Assembly: GCF_902784195.1 (NCBI RefSeq) | Contig: NZ_CACZTX010000001.1 | Span: 434,001 to 498,000, forward strand | Direction: 5' to 3' | Source of the DNA: an uncultured Methanobrevibacter sp. | GTDB taxonomy: Archaea > Methanobacteriota > Methanobacteria > Methanobacteriales > Methanobacteriaceae | DNA: 64,000 nucleotides | In this document: piece by piece, positions 8,061-17,467 of the stretch | How positions within the stretch are numbered: the first letter of the stretch is position 1 | Layout: each line of letters begins with the position of its first letter | The notes under the pieces: model-generated | What the model saw: only the letters and a program-made list of their open reading frames with translations | Database searches by the model: none | Told to the model about the DNA's origin: nothing | Program-made: the position numbers and the translations under genes

Positions 8061-10088
8061 TTATAAAACCACATTCAAGCTAGTCAATATGAAGTTTACG
8101 ATAAAACCCATTGTAAATGCAAGAACTATGCTCATTACAGCAATCAAACCAGCTAACTTAACACCTCTTTCCTTAATCATAATCATCAATTGAGCTACAC
8201 AAGGCAAGAACAAAGTTAATGTTACAGAAGCAACAAGCAATTGAACTCCTGTCAATTGATTCTGAATTGTCATAAGTCCTGCAGCACCAAAGTCCCTTCT
8301 AAAGAATCCGAGCACAAATGAGGAACTTGTTGAAGTAGGAAGGCCAATTGCATTGACTACAGGGCTGATGCATGCAATGATCCATTGGAATATTCCGCAT
8401 AAGTCAAGAGCCCAAATGATTACACTGATCAATATGAAAATTGGAATCAATTCCTTGATATACATTACAAGACGTGTCCAAGTCTTTTTAGCGATATGGG
8501 ACAATTTAGGCCATCTTAAAGGAGGCAATTCCATAAAGAAACTTGGCTGTGCCCCTGGAACAAATCTTTTTGCAAGGAAACCAATGACTACAAAGTTGAA
8601 TAGGATTACAGCAAACCAAATCCAAATGGCATTTTGATGTTGGGATAAGAGTGCCATAATAACCCCCAATTGTGCAGAACAAGGAATTGTAAGAGCCATA
8701 AGCATTGTAGCAATGTTTCTCTCCCTTCTTGTTTCAAGTGTTCTTGTCACCATTGTTGCCATACTTCCACAGCCAACTGCAAGCACAAATGGAATAACGC
8801 TTCTTCCACTCAAACCTATCTTTTTAAACCCATTATCCACTAGGAGAGCAAGCCTTGGAAGGTATCCGCTATCTTCAAGTATTGAAAATACAATGAAGAA
8901 AAGTGATACAATAGGGAGGATAATCCCGAATCCATAGGTTAAACCAAGGGTGACGATACCATATTCACCAATAAATAGGTTTTGAATCGGTACCCAAGGA
9001 ATATACTGAACAACAACAGCAGTCACTGCAGGGTTAATGTACTGGCCAAAAATGGTATTTTCCAAAAAGTCTACAAGAATGCCTGCTCCAAGCACTCCAA
9101 CTATCAAATAAAGGCCAAAGTAAAGTACACAAGCAAGTATGATAAGTCCGTAAATCGGATGAATCATTATTCTGCTTAATTTTTCACCTAAGCTATCCTT
9201 ATCCTGAACATTTACACTATCTATTGTTGTGTAGTTTGATTTGATGTGCTTAGCATAATCAGCAAGCCTAAGTTTTGTCAGATACTTGACCGGTTGGTCA
9301 AACTTGGCTTTTTGAGCATCAATAATCTTTGATAAGAGAGCATAATCTTCCTTCTCTTTTACAAGGTTTTCACTGTCTTCATCACCTTCAAGGAGAGAAA
9401 CAGCCAAATATCTTTTAGAAACCGGATAAGATCCCTTAATGTTATTCTTTATCTCAGAAATGGCTATTTCAATAGACCTTCCATAGTCTACATCCAAAAA
9501 AGTTTTTGATTCGCTTAATATTTGATTTTCAATTGAATCATAGTTGACGATTGTATGTTTTAATTCTTCCAATCCCCTGTTTTCTGCAGCAGCAGTCAAG
9601 ACAATAGGAATTCCGAGCTCATGTGACAAGCTTTCAGCATCAACAGTTGCCCCAATCTTTTCAAGCTCATCCATCATATTTAAAACTAAAATCACTTCTT
9701 TTCCTGCATCAATCAACTGCAAAGTAAGGTCAATTGACTTTTCAATGTTCTTAGCATCCACTACATGAACCATCAAGTCAAACTGTTCATCTAAAACCAA
9801 CAATTTAGCTACTCTTTCCTCTTCTGTGATTGTATTTAAATCATAAAGTCCTGGAGGGTCAGTTATATGGACTGTCTTGTTATCATAGGTGAAATTACCC
9901 TCATCGATATCCACTGTGGTTCCAGGGTAATTTGAAACCATTGCAGTCATACCAGTCAATTTATTGAATGTTAAACTCTTCCCTACATTAGGACTTCCTA
10001 TTAAAAGAACGTTTTTGTAGTATGCTTTATCATTATTGATTGATTTATCATCCTCTGAATCAATCTTAGAATTAGTATCCTTCCCCAT
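8061..10088 (-). CDS. feoB: Ferrous iron transporter FeoB
   Basis: A 675-residue FeoB. The N-terminal GTPase has G1 GSPNVGKS (31-38), a G2 region YPGTTVD, G3 DPPGLYD (77-83) and NMMD as G4. It is followed by a helical regulatory segment and a C-terminal membrane domain with about ten helices and the two Gate-like segments (ILEDSGYLPR and its counterpart). It imports Fe2+ across the membrane, gated by GTP hydrolysis. GAGAAGGT precedes the ATG. The downstream zinc-ribbon and DtxR-FeoA genes appear co-transcribed; FeoA is present only as the C-terminal domain of the regulator. A DtxR-type palindrome upstream indicates iron repression. Confidence 0.96.
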   Translation of the reverse strand: MGKDTNSKIDSEDDKSINNDKAYYKNVLLIGSPNVGKSLTFNKLTGMTAMVSNYPGTTVDIDEGNFTYDNKTVHITDPPGLYDLNTITEEERVAKLLVLDEQFDLMVHVVDAKNIEKSIDLTLQLIDAGKEVILVLNMMDELEKIGATVDAESLSHELGIPIVLTAAAENRGLEELKHTIVNYDSIENQILSESKTFLDVDYGRSIEIAISEIKNNIKGSYPVSKRYLAVSLLEGDEDSENLVKEKEDYALLSKIIDAQKAKFDQPVKYLTKLRLADYAKHIKSNYTTIDSVNVQDKDSLGEKLSRIMIHPIYGLIILACVLYFGLYLIVGVLGAGILVDFLENTIFGQYINPAVTAVVVQYIPWVPIQNLFIGEYGIVTLGLTYGFGIILPIVSLFFIVFSILEDSGYLPRLALLVDNGFKKIGLSGRSVIPFVLAVGCGSMATMVTRTLETRRERNIATMLMALTIPCSAQLGVIMALLSQHQNAIWIWFAVILFNFVVIGFLAKRFVPGAQPSFFMELPPLRWPKLSHIAKKTWTRLVMYIKELIPIFILISVIIWALDLCGIFQWIIACISPVVNAIGLPTSTSSSFVLGFFRRDFGAAGLMTIQNQLTGVQLLVASVTLTLFLPCVAQLMIMIKERGVKLAGLIAVMSIVLAFTMGFIVNFILTSLNVVL

Positions 10089-10233
10089 TTTTACCTTCTC
10101 AAAAATTGAATAAAACTACTTAATAATCTTTACCTAAAACTAATTTTATCCATCGATATTGAACAAAACCAGATGATATAAATCTATTTTTAATTTACTT
10201 AGTTAATAATGTATATATGTAAAAAATTAGATT

Positions 10234-10268
10234 TATTTATAAGTTAAAAAGAAATTAGGTAAACCTAA
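10234..10268 (-). promoter_or_regulatory. feoB promoter with DtxR/IdeR-type operator
   Basis: TTAGGTAAACCTAA (10255-10268) is a perfect inverted repeat of TTAGGT with a two-base centre, matching the core of known DtxR/IdeR boxes. On the minus strand it lies 12 bases upstream of a TATA box TTATAAATA (10234-10242), about 165 bases before the feoB start. The regulator encoded at 7078-7701 is the likely ligand. Confidence 0.7.
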
Positions 10269-10362
10269 ATAATAATTTTATTTCCTAATTATATAAATAT
10301 TTCTATAATTATTATTAATATTAAAAAAAGTGAGAGGATATTAAAAAAGGACAATATTAACC

Positions 10363-11148
10363 TTATTTAAAAAATGCCTTATTTACAATTGTTTCTATAT
10401 CAATATTAGTTGCATCTTCAGTTCTTTTGAAATGGGCAAGATACTCAATATTTCCACTTTTACCTTGAATTTTTGAAACATCCAAATCAATTATGTTATA
10501 TCCATATTTCTTAAAATAAGCAATTATATCAAGAATTACATCCTTATGAACTTCCTTATCATTGATGATCCCCTTGAATTTATCTGCTATTTCCTTACCA
10601 CATTCAAATTGAGGCTTTATGAGAAATACCAATTCAAAATCCTCATCCTCCAAGGATATCCTATCTATAATATGCTTTAAGGAAATGAAGGACACATCAG
10701 ATACTATAATATCTATGCCATCAAAGAGATTGCTTGGAGCATTCTTGAAGTTCAATTGCTCATGAAGTTCAACCCTTCCATCATTCCTTAATGAATTTGC
10801 CATCAAATCAGTTCCAACATCAATTGCAACCACCCTTTTTGCACCATTCCTTAGGGAGCAGTCTGTAAATCCTCCAGTAGATGACCCAATGTCCATAACG
10901 CTTTTATCATTCAAGTCCAAATTAAATGATTCTATAGCACCTTCAAGCTTTAATCCTGCTCTTGATACATACTTAATGGAACTGCTATCGATAATTTCGA
11001 CTTTATCATTATCCTTAACGCTATAACTTGCTTTAGTCATTATATTGTCATTTACCTTTACAGACCCAGATTTGATCAGTTCCTTTGCTTTAGTTCTGGA
11101 ATATGTAAAATTATTATTCACTAAATATCTATCCAATCTTTCTTTCAT
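10363..11148 (-). CDS. tlyA: TlyA-family rRNA 2'-O-methyltransferase
   Basis: A 261-residue protein with an N-terminal S4 RNA-binding domain (ERLDRYLVNNN to about residue 60) and an FtsJ-type SAM-dependent methyltransferase domain: SAM motif MDIGSSTGGFTDCSL (about 85-99), VAIDVG, then DIIVSDVSFISL and FLIKPQFECGK with the catalytic lysine expected in this family. TlyA proteins methylate ribose 2'-OH in rRNA; older annotations call them haemolysins. CGGTGTTTAG precedes the ATG. No co-transcribed partner is obvious. Confidence 0.88.
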   Translation of the reverse strand: MKERLDRYLVNNNFTYSRTKAKELIKSGSVKVNDNIMTKASYSVKDNDKVEIIDSSSIKYVSRAGLKLEGAIESFNLDLNDKSVMDIGSSTGGFTDCSLRNGAKRVVAIDVGTDLMANSLRNDGRVELHEQLNFKNAPSNLFDGIDIIVSDVSFISLKHIIDRISLEDEDFELVFLIKPQFECGKEIADKFKGIINDKEVHKDVILDIIAYFKKYGYNIIDLDVSKIQGKSGNIEYLAHFKRTEDATNIDIETIVNKAFFK

Positions 11149-11350
11149 CTAAACACCGATATAGAAAATCCTTAAATTTTTACCAATAATAATAATTTGT
11201 TTATTGTATATATTAAAACTGATGTATGTAAAAATAATTGATTATGAAAATCAGAATAGGGCAATAATAGAAATAATAAAGGGGGAATGATTAAAATAAA
11301 CTGGAAAATCAGATAGAATGAATGAATAAAAAAATAAAATGGGGGAGAAA

Positions 11351-11377
11351 AAGAAAAGAGAATTCATCTCTTTTCTT
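11351..11377 (-). terminator. Hairpin in the spacer after the geranylgeranyl reductase gene
   Basis: Perfect 11-base arms AAGAAAAGAGA and TCTCTTTTCTT around ATTCA. The 397-base spacer 11149-11545 otherwise holds only AT-rich sequence and no ORF of note. The hairpin lies about 170 bases beyond the reductase stop, so its use as a terminator is uncertain. Confidence 0.35.
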
Positions 11378-11545
11378 ATTCATATTGTGTTTAAAAATAC
11401 TAGCTAAGATTAAAAATAAAGAGAATGAACCCTTAAACATATTTTATACTTTATAGTATATAAAGTTTACTTGAAAAATAATAAATTTTAATTGATTTGA
11501 ATAAAATGTAAAAAAAATAATAGAATAAAAAATTAAATCATGGCT

Positions 11546-12742
11546 TTAAAATAAAATCTTAAACAACTTTGTAAACTTCAAGGCAAGACGAGGAGATATT
11601 TTTAAAAATACCTTTAAAATGTCCTTTGGAGCCATATTCCTGTAATCAAGCCCGACGAAAGCATGAATAATCTGATTCAAATCATTATCACTTAAAGAAA
11701 GAAATACCTCATGGGCAATAGCTAATTTAGGAATAGCACCTTGAGTGTATTCATCATACAATACTTCATATTCCTTAAGTCTTTCTGCTGAATAATCCTT
11801 GTCCCTTATAGCTCTAGCTGCCACTTGGCCTGCAGTCTTTCCTCCAAGCATGCCCAAAATTATTCCACCACCAGTGATAGGATCTACCTGACCTGCTGCA
11901 TCACCGCAAACCAATAGGTTATCGCTGCATATTTGGCCAATCAAACCTCCGATTGGGTCTCCACCAACATTCAGTTCAACTGCCTTTGCATTTTTCAAAG
12001 GAGGATATGATTCAATGAATTCATTTAAGTAGTCAATGGCTGGCCTTTTGCTTGCTGAAGATATTGCAATGCCAACATTTGCAATGTCATCTCCCTTTGG
12101 AAATACCCATGCATAGCCACCATTTGCAAAAGCGCCTAAATGAAGCTCAACCAAGTCCATCCTTTCACAATCGACTCCAACCATTTCATATTGAACTCCA
12201 GACATCATTTGCTGTGGCTTTTTAGTGGAGTTTATGCCAAATGCCTTGGCCACTCGAGATTCAGGACCATCTGCAGCAATTACTATGCGAGCCTTTATTT
12301 CAATGATTTCTCCCATATGTTCACAGTCAATTACATAAAATGAACCATCGGAATCCTCATCTTTCATAATGGATTTTGCTAATGTCTTAACCATTATTTT
12401 AGCACCTGCTCTTGCAGCATCCATAGCCATATACTTATCAAAGACCTTCCTTTCAATGACATATCCCTTTTCTGGCAGCACTGTCTCATCAAGAGTCAAT
12501 CTTGTTTTATCCGGTGCAATAATAGCTCCCCCATTGATTCTCTGAACAGCCCATTGTGGATTCGGTTCAATCTCAAGCCATTTAAGCCCATGGTCATAAA
12601 TGCCTTCTGCACATCTTTTAGGAGTCCCTATTTCTGACTTCTTATCTATCAATATTACGCTTGCCCCTCCTAAAGCAGCATGTTTAGCTGCAGCAGAGCC
12701 AGCAGGACCTGCACCAATTACTAAAACATCAGTTTCCATCAT
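11546..12742 (-). CDS. Digeranylgeranylglycerophospholipid reductase family flavoprotein
   Basis: About 398 residues, the size of archaeal geranylgeranyl reductases. It has the FAD Rossmann motif VLVIGAGPAGSAAAKHAA at the N-terminus, the KRCAEGI segment that carries the family's active-site cysteine, a second FAD contact ADGPESRVAK, and CGDAAGQVDPITGGGI near residue 280. These enzymes saturate the isoprenoid chains of archaeal membrane lipids at the inner membrane face. The longest reading begins at 12760, but starts at 12742 or 12739 (Met-Met-Glu-Thr-Asp) align better with the flavin motif and follow GATGAT. It is transcribed alone. Confidence 0.9.
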   Translation of the reverse strand: MMETDVLVIGAGPAGSAAAKHAALGGASVILIDKKSEIGTPKRCAEGIYDHGLKWLEIEPNPQWAVQRINGGAIIAPDKTRLTLDETVLPEKGYVIERKVFDKYMAMDAARAGAKIMVKTLAKSIMKDEDSDGSFYVIDCEHMGEIIEIKARIVIAADGPESRVAKAFGINSTKKPQQMMSGVQYEMVGVDCERMDLVELHLGAFANGGYAWVFPKGDDIANVGIAISSASKRPAIDYLNEFIESYPPLKNAKAVELNVGGDPIGGLIGQICSDNLLVCGDAAGQVDPITGGGIILGMLGGKTAGQVAARAIRDKDYSAERLKEYEVLYDEYTQGAIPKLAIAHEVFLSLSDNDLNQIIHAFVGLDYRNMAPKDILKVFLKISPRLALKFTKLFKILF

Positions 12743-12960
12743 AATTATCATCAAAACCAATAAATTTTTTTAACTAAAGTCCCTAATCTAAAATTTAGAA
12801 CATATAATAATTAAGAAAATGTAATATTTAAATTTTTAGAAATTTAATCCATTAAACATGCTAAAATCATATATAAAAATTAAAAGAATGTAAAGTGGAA
12901 ACTAATTAAAAACAGCCCCATTATAAAATATAAAATTAAAAAAAATAAAATTATTAAAAA

Positions 12961-13032
12961 AAGTTAAAAAAAGTAAAATTATTAAAAAAAAGTTAAAAAA
13001 AGTAAAATTATGGGTTTAATCATTTAAACCCA
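12961..13032 (-). terminator. Hairpin and duplicated T-rich tract after the secreted protein gene
   Basis: TGGGTTTAA and TTAAACCCA (13011-13032, loop TCAT) form a 9-base stem 23 bases beyond the stop at 13055. On the minus strand the following 50 bases repeat a T-rich unit twice (plus strand AGTTAAAAAAAGTAAAATT), giving several U-runs for termination. Confidence 0.65.
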
Positions 13033-13054
13033 CAGTTAATACTTAAAATAAAAA

Positions 13055-13567
13055 TTAAGCCTTTACTGCATCAGATATAAATTCTTTTTCAGATGCTGAA
13101 ACAACAACCAATTTATCATCTTTTGCATATGCAAAAGTATAGTACGGATAAGTTGTAATGGTATAAATGTAATTACCGCTTACAAATCTGGTTACATTTT
13201 GAGGGTGATACTCCAAATAACCAGCAACTCCATTTATGGTTTCACTATTCCCCCCATAATGACGAGCTGTGTCATCAGTTGCCTTATGGCTAGGGTTTTT
13301 AGAAACGCTTAATGAAAGTGTATCATTATCTTTTTTATAATTCTTTATCTCTGAGAAATAAGCTATATTATCAACAGTCTTGTTATATTTTGTTGTGGTG
13401 TTTCTTACAACTTCTTCAAATCCATCAGGAACATTGAAATTGACTCCATCCACAGTTACTGTATTTCCACCACCCAGGAGACTTCCAAGATCAAAAGCAT
13501 TGACCGCCCCTATACTAACAATAGCTATAATCGCTACAACCAATAGAGCAAATAATTTTTTATTCAT
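13055..13567 (-). CDS. Secreted or cell-surface hypothetical protein
   Basis: A 170-residue protein with a clear signal peptide: Met-Asn-Lys-Lys, a hydrophobic core LFALLVVAIIAIVSIGAV, and a likely cleavage after VNA. The mature part is rich in Thr, Asn, Tyr and Lys, starts with a Gly-rich stretch (LGSLLGGGN), has two N-x-T sequons (RNTTTKYNKT) and the pattern GVNFNVPDGFEEV, seen in short extracellular domains of Methanobrevibacter. No enzyme motif is visible. GGTTGATAAT precedes the ATG. A strong hairpin terminator follows, so it is monocistronic. Confidence 0.7.
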   Translation of the reverse strand: MNKKLFALLVVAIIAIVSIGAVNAFDLGSLLGGGNTVTVDGVNFNVPDGFEEVVRNTTTKYNKTVDNIAYFSEIKNYKKDNDTLSLSVSKNPSHKATDDTARHYGGNSETINGVAGYLEYHPQNVTRFVSGNYIYTITTYPYYTFAYAKDDKLVVVSASEKEFISDAVKA

Positions 13568-13895
13568 ATTATCAACCTTAAGTTTTTGTTATAGATATAT
13601 TAATCTTTCATTATATATATGTTTTAAAATATTAAAAATAATTATTAAATTGTTAATCAATATTAATAATTAATACTATTTTAATAATAGAAATGTAAAA
13701 TAATTAAAAAATATTCATATTTTAAATAAAAAATGAAATATTGAATTTTTTATAAAATAGTTTTTATACTTAACAATTAACAAAATTAACTATTTATATA
13801 TTAGAAAACTTATATTTTATTAAGAAACCCCATATTTTTCCCAATATAAAAATCAATACAAAAAACATTATTACGTGAATAATCAGGTGCATCAA
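13568..13895. other. AT-rich intergenic region (328 bp)
   Basis: This divergent region between the secreted-protein gene and the methyltransferase gene must hold both promoters. AATATAAAAATC (around 13842) is a plausible TATA element for the plus-strand gene. I see no ORF or stable hairpin. Confidence 0.4.
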
Positions 13896-14885
13896 ATGAA
13901 AATAATGAATAAAATTTTATCCAAAAGCAATAGTTATAATTATTACAAAACCAATTTTGAAAAATTAAAAAAAGAAAATAAAGAATTGATAGCGGAAAAA
14001 GAGAGTGATGAAAAGAATTATGAAAATAAAATAAAAAAATTAAATGAAAAATACGGCAAAGAGACTGAAAAGCTTAATAAAAAATATAATCATGATATCC
14101 GTGAACTTAATAAAAAATACAGCCATGAAATTGGTGAGATGAATAAAAATTTAAATTCACTCAAAAATGATTTAATGAATATTAATCATTCAGAAGAAAT
14201 AATCAATAATGAACTTAAATATGCTTTTGTATTTAATGATACAATAAAAAACTCAGAATGGTTAAAAGAAAGAAATTTTTCATTGGTTAATTCTGCTGCA
14301 AATTACTCATTCATGTATTCATTATATCGTATTTTAAATGATGCACAGCCAAAAAATATTTTAGAAATGGGTTTAGGGCAAACTACTAAATTAACCTCCC
14401 AATATGCCAAATATTTTAACGATGCTAAATTAACAGTCTTGGAAAGTGATGAAACTTGGATAGAAAATTTCTCTAAAAATCTAGAGATCTCAGAAAATAT
14501 ACAAATACTTAACCTTGATGTGGAAACATTTGAATATAATAACACAATCAATCTCCGTTTTAAAGACATTTCAAAAATTGTTGAAGATGAAAAATACGAT
14601 TTAATCATTATCGACGGTCCAAGAGGGTTTATAGTAAAAGATGGAAAAAATGAACTTTTAGATTATTCAAGATCAAATATATGGCAAATGATTCCATCCA
14701 ATCTAGCAGATGATTTTATAATCATAATTGATGATTATGAAAGAAAAGGTGAAAGAAACACTATGGACCATACTAAAGAATTGTTAAAAGAAAATGATAT
14801 AGACATATTTTCATATACCTCTAAAGGATTAAAAACACAACATGCAATTTTTTCTGAAAAATATAGATTTATTAGTTGGATCTAA
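13896..14885 (+). CDS. Tagged coiled-coil protein with class I methyltransferase-like domain
   Basis: About 329 residues. The start at ATG 13896 follows AGGTG by six bases; the GTG at 13875 is less likely. Residues 1-25 carry the tag ILSKSNSYNYYKTNFEKL, then a Lys/Glu-rich coiled coil to about residue 105, then a Rossmann-like domain with ILEMGLGQTTKLTSQYAKYF as a SAM-type motif, LTVLESDETWIENF, DLIIIDGPRGFIV and IIIDDYERKGERNTM. It is a close paralogue of the protein at 41768-42763. The domain resembles sugar or small-molecule methyltransferases; the substrate is unknown. A glycosyltransferase cluster follows on the same strand, suggesting a surface-glycan role. Confidence 0.7.
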   Translation: MKIMNKILSKSNSYNYYKTNFEKLKKENKELIAEKESDEKNYENKIKKLNEKYGKETEKLNKKYNHDIRELNKKYSHEIGEMNKNLNSLKNDLMNINHSEEIINNELKYAFVFNDTIKNSEWLKERNFSLVNSAANYSFMYSLYRILNDAQPKNILEMGLGQTTKLTSQYAKYFNDAKLTVLESDETWIENFSKNLEISENIQILNLDVETFEYNNTINLRFKDISKIVEDEKYDLIIIDGPRGFIVKDGKNELLDYSRSNIWQMIPSNLADDFIIIIDDYERKGERNTMDHTKELLKENDIDIFSYTSKGLKTQHAIFSEKYRFISWI

Positions 14886-15023
14886 AATTTTGGAAAAATG
14901 AGTAAAAATGAAAAAGAATAAGATTAAAAAAAAGAAATAAAAATAAAAAAAAAAAAGAAATAAAAATAAAAAAAGGAATAAAATATAAAAATAGATTAAA
15001 AAAAAAGAAATAAAAATAAAAAA
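14886..15023. repeat. A-rich low-complexity repeats between convergent genes
   Basis: Three imperfect copies of AAAAAAGAAATAAAAATAAA fill the 138 bases between two convergent stop codons. On the minus strand this is a set of U-tracts suitable for ending transcription of the ferredoxin gene. Confidence 0.6.
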
Positions 15024-15782
15024 CTATAAGTAAAATTCAGGTTCTTTTCTTTCTGCATTTGCACTTTCAAATGCTGGTTTTTTAGCTTCAAATGCTTCTC
15101 CAGTGAAAGCCCTAGCATTTTCTGGGCAAATGTTTATGCATGAAGTGCATCTTGTACATAAGTCTAGGTCAACATCTGCTGGATCATCATCAGGAATAGC
15201 TTTCTCAGGACAAACACCTATACATTCAAGACAGAATACACATTTACTTTCATCACAGGATACAATGAATGGAAGGGTTTTATAATCTACATAAGGTCTG
15301 TTTCCTGGAATTTCAGTTTCTAAAGAATCACCAGCTGCTATTTTTTCAATACACTTTTGTGCAAATTCATTGATTTTTCCAATATCTGAATCATCAGGCC
15401 TTCCAACTGCAACACCATCAAATATGGAATGATGGCTGATAGTGGATGCAGCAGCAATTACATCAAAACCATTTTCATCCAATAAGTCAACAAGTTCAAG
15501 CAATGCATCAGTTACATGTGCATTTCCATAATTTACAACAGCTATTGCTTTTGTATTGTCTCCAGTTAACTTGGATAATCTTGCTCTTGCGGTTTTTGGA
15601 ATTCTTCCTGCAAAAACAGGCATTCCAACTAAAACAATATCATCCGATGAAAATTCTTTTTCACCATCAAAGTAAAGCAAATCACAAATTTCATAATCTT
15701 TACTAAAGTTACTCGCCATTTGATTAAGTACTTTTTTTGTTGTTTCAGACGGGCTAAAAAATATATTTGTTATTTTACTCAT
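15024..15782 (-). CDS. EFR1-type flavodoxin/ferredoxin fusion protein
   Basis: A 252-residue protein. The N-terminal 150 residues are flavodoxin-like: FFSPSETTKKVLNQMA is a phosphate-binding FMN loop variant and VLVGMPVFAGRIP the second loop. The C-terminal part has two 4Fe-4S motifs, CVFCLECIGVCPEKAI and CTRCTSCINICPENA. This arrangement is the EFR1 ferredoxin family, small cytoplasmic electron carriers common in anaerobes. AAGGTGAGAAT precedes the ATG. It stands alone between two glycan-related genes; electron partners are not visible. Confidence 0.85.
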   Translation of the reverse strand: MSKITNIFFSPSETTKKVLNQMASNFSKDYEICDLLYFDGEKEFSSDDIVLVGMPVFAGRIPKTARARLSKLTGDNTKAIAVVNYGNAHVTDALLELVDLLDENGFDVIAAASTISHHSIFDGVAVGRPDDSDIGKINEFAQKCIEKIAAGDSLETEIPGNRPYVDYKTLPFIVSCDESKCVFCLECIGVCPEKAIPDDDPADVDLDLCTRCTSCINICPENARAFTGEAFEAKKPAFESANAERKEPEFYL

Positions 15783-16008
15783 ATTCTCACCTTAATTTAA
15801 AATCTAAATTTCTAAAAAATGATTTATACTATTTTTATTATTATATTTATTATTTTTTAAATATGTACATTTTGTTAATATGAGTAGTATTATACCCTAT
15901 AAAAAAAACTAAAAATATATATATATACCTCAACATATAATCCTTAAATAAAGAAAGAAAGGATTAACTAAACTTAATTTAGTTAATAAATGATATTCTG
16001 GAGAAAAA

Positions 16009-17460
16009 ATGTCTAAATTACTTATTAAAATCCCTATTTTAAAAATTGAAGATAGGGCAAATAATTTTGATAACACAATTAGAAATCAAACACTTTATGA
16101 AATTGAAATAATTTACATTAAGAGCCATAATGAATCATCTGAAATTATTTATTCAATTTCTGAAACTGAACCATTAAAAAAAGCCATTCAAGATAATAAT
16201 TTTGTAAAAGATAATTTAATTAAAACTGATAATGGCGAATCATCTGATTTTATTAAGGAATATTCATTTAAAGAAGAAACATTTATTTTTGACATTTTGA
16301 AAGAATTTGAAAGATTCCTAAAAGAAAATTCCTTGCAGGAATATTACAATCTTGATTTCCTAAAGCTTAAATTAAAAATTTCAAAAAAATTTTTAGAGGA
16401 CTCACAAGAGAACCATAAAGAAGATTTTTATAGAATGATGCGTTCAGATTTCATAAATACAGACATAAGCAATGAAATCTTTAAAAAATTACCTTTAGAC
16501 TTGTATAGATTCTTCATATGGGTTTTAAATGAGGAAACCCAATTAAAGTATTCATCTTTTGAAATGCATGCAAATGGATTCTATAATTACATTATTAAAA
16601 AGGAACTAGATTCTGAAATAGAAAGTTTTTCAAAAATAGGCATTAATCAAGATAAACAGAATGCCCCTTTATTAATTGTCACATTAACTTCTTTTCCAGC
16701 CCGCATAAATGAAATTCATTATACTATCTATTCCCTTTTAAACCAAAGATTAAAGCCAGACAAAGTAGTTCTATGGTTAGCTGAAGAACAATTTCCAAAT
16801 AAGGAAGAAGATTTGCCTAATAATCTATTGAAACTAAAGTCTAATGGCTTAACAATTGAATGGTGTGATGACATCAAATCCTATAAAAAACTAATACCTG
16901 CCCTAGAGAAATATCCTAAAGATTTTTTAGTTACTGCTGATGATGACATTTACTATCATGAAACATGGCTAGAGGATATGTGGAAAGTATACGAAAAACA
17001 CCCAAATACAATCATATCCTCAAGAACAAGACGTATCAAAATTAATTCTGAAGATGAAATACTTCCATACAACAATTGGAATCTGATTAATGATGATAGT
17101 GAAAGCTCATATCTAAATTTACCTACTGGTGCTGGAGGCATATTATATTTCCCAAATGCCCTTTCCAATAAGGTATTTGAAAAAAACTTATTCGAAGAAT
17201 TCTGCCCTACAACTGATGATCTTTGGTTTTGGGCAATGGCCGTCTTAAACAAAACTAAAATTACATGTATTGATAATCCTTTTAACATACTGAAATATGT
17301 AAATATTACGCAAGAACTTGGTCTTATTAATGCTCCTACATTATGGCTTTACAACAAAGAAGGAAACAATGATAAGCAATTCAATAATTTATTAGAACAT
17401 TTTCCAGAAATTAAAAAGATCATAATAAATGAAAAAAAACAAAAAGAGTTTGTTGGGTGA
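16009..17460 (+). CDS. Glycosyltransferase-like protein
   Basis: A 483-residue protein whose C-terminal half (from about residue 220) looks like a GT-A fold: LLIVTLTSFPARINEIHYTI, then KPDKVVLWLAEEQFP, FLVTADDDIYYHETWL with the DxD-type metal site near residue 310, and PTTDDLWFWAMAVL. The N-terminal half is helical, charged and unrecognised. Similar proteins occur in polysaccharide clusters and are described as glycosyltransferases; donor and acceptor are unknown. GGAG lies before the ATG. The next gene overlaps its ribosome-binding site with this stop codon, indicating a common transcript. Confidence 0.72.
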   Translation: MSKLLIKIPILKIEDRANNFDNTIRNQTLYEIEIIYIKSHNESSEIIYSISETEPLKKAIQDNNFVKDNLIKTDNGESSDFIKEYSFKEETFIFDILKEFERFLKENSLQEYYNLDFLKLKLKISKKFLEDSQENHKEDFYRMMRSDFINTDISNEIFKKLPLDLYRFFIWVLNEETQLKYSSFEMHANGFYNYIIKKELDSEIESFSKIGINQDKQNAPLLIVTLTSFPARINEIHYTIYSLLNQRLKPDKVVLWLAEEQFPNKEEDLPNNLLKLKSNGLTIEWCDDIKSYKKLIPALEKYPKDFLVTADDDIYYHETWLEDMWKVYEKHPNTIISSRTRRIKINSEDEILPYNNWNLINDDSESSYLNLPTGAGGILYFPNALSNKVFEKNLFEEFCPTTDDLWFWAMAVLNKTKITCIDNPFNILKYVNITQELGLINAPTLWLYNKEGNNDKQFNNLLEHFPEIKKIIINEKKQKEFVG

Positions 17461-17467
17461 TTACCTT

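Noticed and set aside
12140-12343. 67-codon plus-strand frame within the geranylgeranyl reductase gene
   Set aside because: Antisense shadow of a conserved enzyme with no ribosome site or protein-like composition.
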